Below the pieces are notes generated by a model. The model worked only from the letters and a program-made list of their open reading frames with translations. It had not been told where the DNA came from and made no database searches. Positions 60,021 to 64,000 of a stretch of DNA of 64,000 nucleotides are shown here, one piece after another (positions within the stretch are counted from its first letter, which is position 1; the number at the start of each line of letters is the position of its first letter). Source of the DNA: Pseudodesulfovibrio sediminis (GTDB taxonomy: Bacteria > Desulfobacterota > Desulfovibrionia > Desulfovibrionales > Desulfovibrionaceae); NCBI RefSeq assembly GCF_020886695.1, contig NZ_AP024485.1:3539001-3603000 (forward strand). The letters run 5' to 3'. Made by a program: the position numbers and the translations under genes.

Positions 60021-61082
60021 TTATTCATAGAAGCTTGGAATAACTCGAAGCCGATCAGCATAATTATAAATATCGTTGAGACTTTGAAGAGGGACTCTTT
60101 CTTCATTTTTATTTTTGTCGGTAATAATCCCAAGGTAGTATTGAGATGTATTGAAATGAAGACGACATAAGGGTTTCCGGTTGTTGTCGTCCAAAAGGAT
60201 ACCACAGTAGCTAAGTGTATCCCTCATAATAACTCGTTCAGGGTCGACAATTTTTCTCATTATTGCTTTTATAATAAAATAACCATCACGTTCGTCATCC
60301 GTCGTTTTAATTTTGGGTTTATTGTCTGCGCTAATATCTACTGTTTTTTCTATCTCATCAGTTGGTTCTTCAATCATTGCATTTTTTAAACGGTCGTTAA
60401 TTGCATCATTGATATAGAGCTTCATCGCTTTTCTGACGAGTTCTGCAAACTTCTCTTTAACTGCTGGCATAAGTTTCCCAGAGTATACTTGGGAAGCAAA
60501 ATGTCGAATAAATTCATCTGATGGAATTTGGCTTTCTTTGACAAGAATCTTTTTGATTGCACGTGTATATTTGAGTTCACTAGCAGCAGAGAGTGTTTGT
60601 TCTATGTTGAAATGAGGTTTACTTATTTTTTTAAGTTCAGGGACTAGGCTTTCTTCAAGTGATTTAAAATTAAAAACCATGAATGGTTTTTCATCCATGA
60701 GATTTGCCCGGTCTAAATCAGTGAAGAACTGATATTGAATACCATCTGTAAGTATTCCGATTCTGGCAGATGGTGTCACTTGAAAATATCTTTGTAATTG
60801 GGCGGCATTGCATTGAGTTAAGTTTGAATTACACGTTTTACACTCTATCAACATAATAGGATTGCCGTCTTTCATTACGGCGAAATCTACCTTTTCGCCC
60901 TTTTTAGCTCCTATATCTGCGGTATATTCAGGGAAAACTTCTTGAGGGTTGAAAGGATCATATCCCAAAGTCTGCAAGAAAGGGAGCACAAGCGCATTTT
61001 TTGTCATTTCTTCGTTTTTCAAAATGCCAGAATTTTGTTGAACACGGTCTGCTAGTGCTTGAATTTTTTCAGTGAAGTCCAC
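60021..61082 (-). CDS. Orphan type I restriction (HsdR N-terminal)-like protein
   Basis: The 353-residue protein starts like HSDR_N domains: FLQTLGYDPFNPQEVFPEY, then KVDFAV and MLIECKT. Together these supply the E...D...ExK pattern of PD-(D/E)xK nucleases at about residues 45-80. GTPase/helicase motors and methylase or specificity subunits are absent, and the C-terminal ~180 residues are of unknown type with a DUF-like end. The start is GTG at 61082 with AAAGGAG. The gene is clearly AT-rich with many AAA/ATA/TTA codons, unlike its neighbours, which points to horizontal transfer. A defence role is possible. Confidence 0.75.
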   Translation of the reverse strand: MDFTEKIQALADRVQQNSGILKNEEMTKNALVLPFLQTLGYDPFNPQEVFPEYTADIGAKKGEKVDFAVMKDGNPIMLIECKTCNSNLTQCNAAQLQRYFQVTPSARIGILTDGIQYQFFTDLDRANLMDEKPFMVFNFKSLEESLVPELKKISKPHFNIEQTLSAASELKYTRAIKKILVKESQIPSDEFIRHFASQVYSGKLMPAVKEKFAELVRKAMKLYINDAINDRLKNAMIEEPTDEIEKTVDISADNKPKIKTTDDERDGYFIIKAIMRKIVDPERVIMRDTLSYCGILLDDNNRKPLCRLHFNTSQYYLGIITDKNKNEERVPLQSLNDIYNYADRLRVIPSFYE

Positions 61083-61157
61083 GGTACATCTCCTTTGTTA
61101 ATCAATTAGATATATTAAATATTCTATCGATGCAATCCCATCGTGTTTGTTTTAGGT

Positions 61158-61191
61158 TAAAAAAAGGGAGCCGCCCTTGCGGACAGCTCCC
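61158..61191 (-). terminator. Terminator after msrAB
   Basis: GGGAGC and GCTCCC arms with further inner pairing lie 28 bases past the msrAB stop and are followed on the minus strand by seven T. Confidence 0.8.
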
Positions 61192-61218
61192 GATCACAGT
61201 CGGCTACTTATCAAGCGC

Positions 61219-62349
61219 CTATTCAAATATCTTCAGATATTCGCCGTAGCCTTCCTTTTCCAGGTCCTCCTTGGGGATGAACCGCAGGGAGGCGGAGTTG
61301 ATGCAATACCGCAAACCAGTGGGTTGGGGACCATCGTTAAACACATGGCCAAGGTGCGAGTCTGCGTTCTTGCTGCGGACCTCTGTGCGGGTGCTGAACA
61401 GACTGCTGTCTTCCTTTTCCACGATATTCCCCGGCGTCAGTGGCCGTACGAAACTCGGCCAGCCTGTGCCGGACTTGAACTTGTCCTTGGAGGAAAAAAG
61501 CGGCTCGCCAGACACGATATCCACATAGATTCCTTCACGCTTGTTGTCCCAGAACTCGTTGTTGAACGGCGGCTCGGTGCCTTCCTCCTGGGTTACATCA
61601 TACTGCATGGGCGTGAGCAGCGCCTTGAGTTCCTCGTCCGTAGGCTTCACGAAATGACCGCCGGGGGTCAGGTCTGCCGAACCCTTGGAGAGAATCTTGA
61701 AGGCACCGATTTCAGCGTCGTCACCCCAGGTCTTGTCCACATACTTGTCGCGGCCCGAGAAGTAGCGGTAGGTCTTGTAGCGCACGGGATTGTGCTTGTA
61801 GTAATCCTGATGATACGTCTCTGCCGGATAAAACGTCGTGAACTTGATGATCGGCGTGACCACCGGGTTTTCAAGGCGACCGGATGCATCCAACGCCTGC
61901 TTGGAGGCTTCGGCGATCTCTAACTGAGCTTCATTATGGTAGAAGATGGCCGAGGTATACTGGAACCCGCGATCGCCAAAGGAACCACCGGCGTCCGTTG
62001 GGTCGAAATGCTTCCAATAATGATCCAGCACCTGTGCATAGGTGACCTTGGTCGGATCAAAGTGGACCTGAACAGCCTCGCGATAGCCCGTACTACCGCT
62101 GGATACCTGCTCGTAGGTCGGGTCCGGTTCTTCACCACCGGCATAGCCGGACACAACTTCGATCACGCCGGGGAGCTTCTCCAGATCAGACTCCACGCAC
62201 CAGAAACAGCCGCCAGCCAATGTGGCGATTTCAACGTTACTGTTTTCAGCCATGGCCTTTCCTCCGAGCATGTTGGTCGTTGAAATGAACAGTCCGCCTA
62301 TGAGAAGCAGTACTCCAATTGTAAGTGACAAGGTGAACGAGCGGGTCAT
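61219..62349 (-). CDS. msrAB: Exported fused methionine sulfoxide reductase MsrAB
   Basis: The 376-residue protein has an N-terminal signal or anchor (hydrophobic about 6-26, then polar by 35), an MsrA domain (about 40-205) with catalytic Cys in GGCFWCVE, and an MsrB domain (about 235-370) with [21 protein letters not shown] and catalytic Cys in [12 protein letters not shown]. MsrA and MsrB repair the S and R forms of Met-sulfoxide. The two CxxC zinc pairs of many MsrB are absent. Start at ATG 62349 because GGAGG lies seven bases upstream; a GTG three codons earlier is less likely. Periplasmic location is inferred. Confidence 0.93.
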   Translation of the reverse strand: MTRSFTLSLTIGVLLLIGGLFISTTNMLGGKAMAENSNVEIATLAGGCFWCVESDLEKLPGVIEVVSGYAGGEEPDPTYEQVSSGSTGYREAVQVHFDPTKVTYAQVLDHYWKHFDPTDAGGSFGDRGFQYTSAIFYHNEAQLEIAEASKQALDASGRLENPVVTPIIKFTTFYPAETYHQDYYKHNPVRYKTYRYFSGRDKYVDKTWGDDAEIGAFKILSKGSADLTPGGHFVKPTDEELKALLTPMQYDVTQEEGTEPPFNNEFWDNKREGIYVDIVSGEPLFSSKDKFKSGTGWPSFVRPLTPGNIVEKEDSSLFSTRTEVRSKNADSHLGHVFNDGPQPTGLRYCINSASLRFIPKEDLEKEGYGEYLKIFE

Positions 62350-62621
62350 AGTGACCACCTCCGTTAATGAAAATGATTTTCTTTTTCATCATAGAATAAA
62401 ATAGGTACCAAACGCATTGGTGTCAATGGGCGTAATCAGAATGTGTAAAAAGCAGTTTTTGGAAGCAGTTGGGTAGACACAGCCCGATATTTTTGCAAAA
62501 AAAGAGTGGATTTTTGAAAATTTTTAATGCAGATGGCAGCTTCGGTCCTGCAGACGGGATAAAAATCTGCTATCTAATCCTGACCGAGTATACATTTCGT
62601 ACACACTAAGAAGGAGTTATC

Positions 62622-63170
62622 ATGCCCAACCAGAATTTCACACTTTTCAGCGGTGGCGCTCAGGGCGCAGAAAACCAGTTCGGCAAACTGGCCGAGTACT
62701 ACGGAATGTCCGAGGTGAACTATACGTTTGATGGTCATAAAATCGAACGCACTCGCGGCGTCCGTGTACTGACAGACGAAGAACTGACCCAGAAAGATGT
62801 CAGCCTGACATATGTCGCCAAGCTCCTGGGCCGCAAATTTACCAACGCTGAAAAGATGCGCAAGGTCTTGCAGACCATCATGTGGCAGGTTGAATCCAGC
62901 CATCAGATTTTTGTTGTCGGTACCATTCAGGAAGATGGAACCGTCAAGGGCGGTACCGGTTGGGGCGCAGAGTTCGCCAAGATCTGCAACAAGGAACTCT
63001 ACGTTTTCGGTCAGGTGAAAAACGGCTGGTTCAAATGGGAAAAGGGCGAATGGATCACCGTGGAAGCTCCGGTCATCACCAATGCGCATTTCACCGGCAC
63101 CGGCACCCGCTTCCTTGAAGACAACGGCAAGAAGGCGCTCGAAGAGTTGTTTTCCCGTTCCTTCAAATAG
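62622..63170 (+). CDS. SLOG-superfamily (YspA/cpYpsA-like) protein
   Basis: The 182-residue protein has features of the SLOG/LOG Rossmann fold: FSGGAQGAENQFGKLAEYYG near the start matches the family's S/T-G-G-A-x-G-x-E/D, and KGGTGWGAEFAKICNKELYVFGQ plus HFTGTGTRFLEDNG match the later loops. SLOG proteins bind nucleotides or their derivatives and often act in prophage or defence modules, but some are housekeeping. No enzymatic role can be named. AAGGAG precedes the ATG. Single gene with a strong palindromic terminator. Confidence 0.65.
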   Translation: MPNQNFTLFSGGAQGAENQFGKLAEYYGMSEVNYTFDGHKIERTRGVRVLTDEELTQKDVSLTYVAKLLGRKFTNAEKMRKVLQTIMWQVESSHQIFVVGTIQEDGTVKGGTGWGAEFAKICNKELYVFGQVKNGWFKWEKGEWITVEAPVITNAHFTGTGTRFLEDNGKKALEELFSRSFK

Positions 63171-63178
63171 GGGCGGCT

Positions 63179-63230
63179 TCACGCATTAAAAAAGGGCGAC
63201 CTCAAAGAGGCCGCCCTTTTTTAATGCGTG
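63179..63230 (+). terminator. Long palindromic terminator after the SLOG gene
   Basis: CACGCATTAAAAAAGGGCG pairs with its near-perfect reverse complement ending TTTTTTAATGCGTG around an 8-base loop. Both strands have A and T runs, so it works in both directions. Confidence 0.85.
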
Positions 63231-63233
63231 AAG

Positions 63234-63523
63234 CACACGGCTTGTGATAGCGGCGCATCTGCACATTTTTCCGGCACCGTCCGATCCTCACGTCGTCGGG
63301 GAGCGAGAGCCGCTGTTGGGTGCCTTTGGCACCCAAGTCGCTCCAATTATTGGAGAGTATGAAAAGGTAGCCAGTGCATATAGTCTTTGAGCCTGTTGCC
63401 TCTTCGGCAAACCACACTCTCGCCGACAGGCGCGACAAAAAGTTTTGGAGAGTCCAGAGAACCTTTTTCAAAAGGTTCTCTGGTCCCGCTGAAGGCGACT
63501 CCCGATAGGGCCGCCGGAGGCAC
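63234..63523. repeat. Palindromic repeat block (REP-like, Desulfovibrio type)
   Basis: This gene-free stretch holds three nested palindromes: TTGGGTGCC / GGCACCCAA (63316-63324, 63328-63336), CTCCAAT / ATTGGAG (63341-63355) and CCAGAGAACCTTTT / AAAAGGTTCTCTGG (63454-63467, 63470-63483), followed by GGCCGCCGGAGGCA. The last pair with its GCCGCCGGAGGC tail resembles a dispersed repeat I recall from Desulfovibrio genomes; copy number elsewhere is not visible here. Confidence 0.6.
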
Positions 63524-63557
63524 AAAAAAAAGCGACCTGATGTTTCAGGTCGCTTTT
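63524..63557 (-). terminator. Terminator after the sigma-54 activator gene
   Basis: AAAAGCGACCTGA and TCAGGTCGCTTTT arms with eight flanking A, read on the minus strand as a T run after the stem. Confidence 0.85.
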
Positions 63558-63560
63558 GGA

Positions 63561-64000
63561 TTAGCCTTCCAGCTTGTTTTTCATTCTCTTTTTTGACTGC
63601 GAGTATTTTTTCACGTCGATGTTGTACTTCTTCACCTTGTAGTTGACGATTCGGTACGAGACGCGTAGATCGCGGGCGCTTTGCAGCATGTTGCCGCCGG
63701 TCTTCTTGAGCGAGTCAATGAGCAGCTCCTGCTCGAACTTGGCAACGGCCTCGCCAAAGGAGAGGTTGGTGCCGGTGGCGGAGCTTTCCGCCGACTGGAG
63801 TGTGGGCGGCAGGTGGTAGGTGCGGATAACCTTTTCTTCGCAGAGCAGGACCGCGCGCTCCAGGCAGTTTTTGAGTTCACGCACGTTTCCGGGCCAGTGA
63901 TACATGCTCAGCAGCTCGATGGCGGGCGTGGATATGCGTTTGACTTCCTTGCCGTATTCATCGGTGAAATCACTCAGGAAATGTTCTGCCAGGGGCAGGA
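63561..64000 (-). CDS. Sigma-54-dependent transcriptional activator, C-terminal part
   Basis: The frame is open to the window edge and shows the end of an AAA+ domain and the DNA-binding domain of an NtrC/NifA-family activator: LPLAEHFL, YHWPGNVRELKNCLERAV (the invariant W-P-G-N-V-R-E-L block), then a linker and a Fis-type HTH with GGNMLQSARDLRVSYRIVNYKVKKYNI. The C-terminus is basic (KKYSQSKKRMKNKLEG). The input domain is outside the window, so the signal is unknown. The HTH resembles NifA-type members. Confidence 0.92.
   Translation of the reverse strand, partial: LPLAEHFLSDFTDEYGKEVKRISTPAIELLSMYHWPGNVRELKNCLERAVLLCEEKVIRTYHLPPTLQSAESSATGTNLSFGEAVAKFEQELLIDSLKKTGGNMLQSARDLRVSYRIVNYKVKKYNIDVKKYSQSKKRMKNKLEG

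Noticed and set aside
1-64000. tRNA, rRNA, CRISPR array, transposase or integrase
   Set aside because: Scanned by eye on both strands; no cloverleaf with a convincing T-loop, no regularly spaced repeats and no transposase-like frame seen. A covariance search could still find a missed tRNA.

Overview
The window reads as chromosome from a Gram-negative, sulfate-reducing Desulfovibrionaceae-type deltaproteobacterium, probably Desulfovibrio/Pseudodesulfovibrio-like. This rests on a Tat-exported periplasmic [NiFe] hydrogenase (hynBA) with its own HypC and protease, lipid A and heptose genes, anaerobic class III ribonucleotide reductase, a TrpB2-type tryptophan synthase beta chain, many Desulfovibrio-type hypotheticals, and a palindromic repeat block of a kind I associate with these genomes. 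Gene density is high, both strands are used, and I found no rRNA, tRNA, CRISPR array, transposase or integrase.

Layout. 1-950 is a small accessory edge: an open-ended unknown gene, a BrnT-like toxin and a broken remnant of a second LOG-family gene. 1091-4148 (minus) holds a parvulin and the operon PPOX protein / SGNH esterase / threonine aldolase / LOG phosphoribohydrolase. 4199-7005 (plus) has two 'rSAM/selenodomain-associated' transferases and NhaA. 7002-12718 (minus) is the classic rpmH-rnpA-yidD-yidC-khpB block followed by mnmE. 12950-17952 holds LUD and UPF0280 proteins, an acetyltransferase, a cNMP-binding regulator, a PAS-GGEEF diguanylate cyclase and a thiamine-binding-type protein. 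18418-23161 is the hydrogenase region (hynB, hynA; convergent hypC and protease). 23892-30943 holds icd, a sirtuin, TrpB2 behind a long structured leader, two META lipoproteins, a GH3 hexosaminidase and a rhomboid. 31013-35632 holds znuCB, small hypotheticals and a large unknown protein. 35707-42062 holds purU, gmhA, unknowns and nrdDG. 42655-48019 holds MscS, a phosphoesterase, and a GntR regulator / FMN hydroxyacid dehydrogenase / TauE set. 48125-55653 is mostly envelope biogenesis (glycosyltransferases, lpxB, ArnT-like, PAP2, BON lipoprotein). 55764-59951 has a DUF115 protein and a fused cysteine synthase / cysteinyl-tRNA-synthetase-like gene. 60021-64000 has an AT-rich orphan restriction-type protein, periplasmic MsrAB, a SLOG-fold protein, palindromic repeats and the 3' part of a sigma-54 activator.

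How genes work together. HynB and HynA form the periplasmic hydrogenase; the HyaD-like protease trims the 15-residue HynA tail after HypC-assisted Ni-Fe insertion. NrdG activates NrdD by placing the glycyl radical. YidC, YidD and KhpB serve membrane insertion and RNA binding next to RnpA and L34. LpxB, GmhA, the ArnT-like transferase, PAP2 and two glycosyltransferases point to lipopolysaccharide assembly and modification. The GntR regulator has a textbook FadR/PdhR-type operator immediately upstream and probably controls the hydroxyacid dehydrogenase behind it.

The most unusual item is the 759-residue protein at 57672-59951: an apparently intact O-acetylserine sulfhydrylase domain fused to a near-complete CysRS-like domain that has lost HIGH, KMSKS and zinc ligands. 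Next is the trpB2 leader, which looks like a transcription-attenuating structured RNA of a class I do not recognise. All family assignments were made by reading the sequence; no database search was run.
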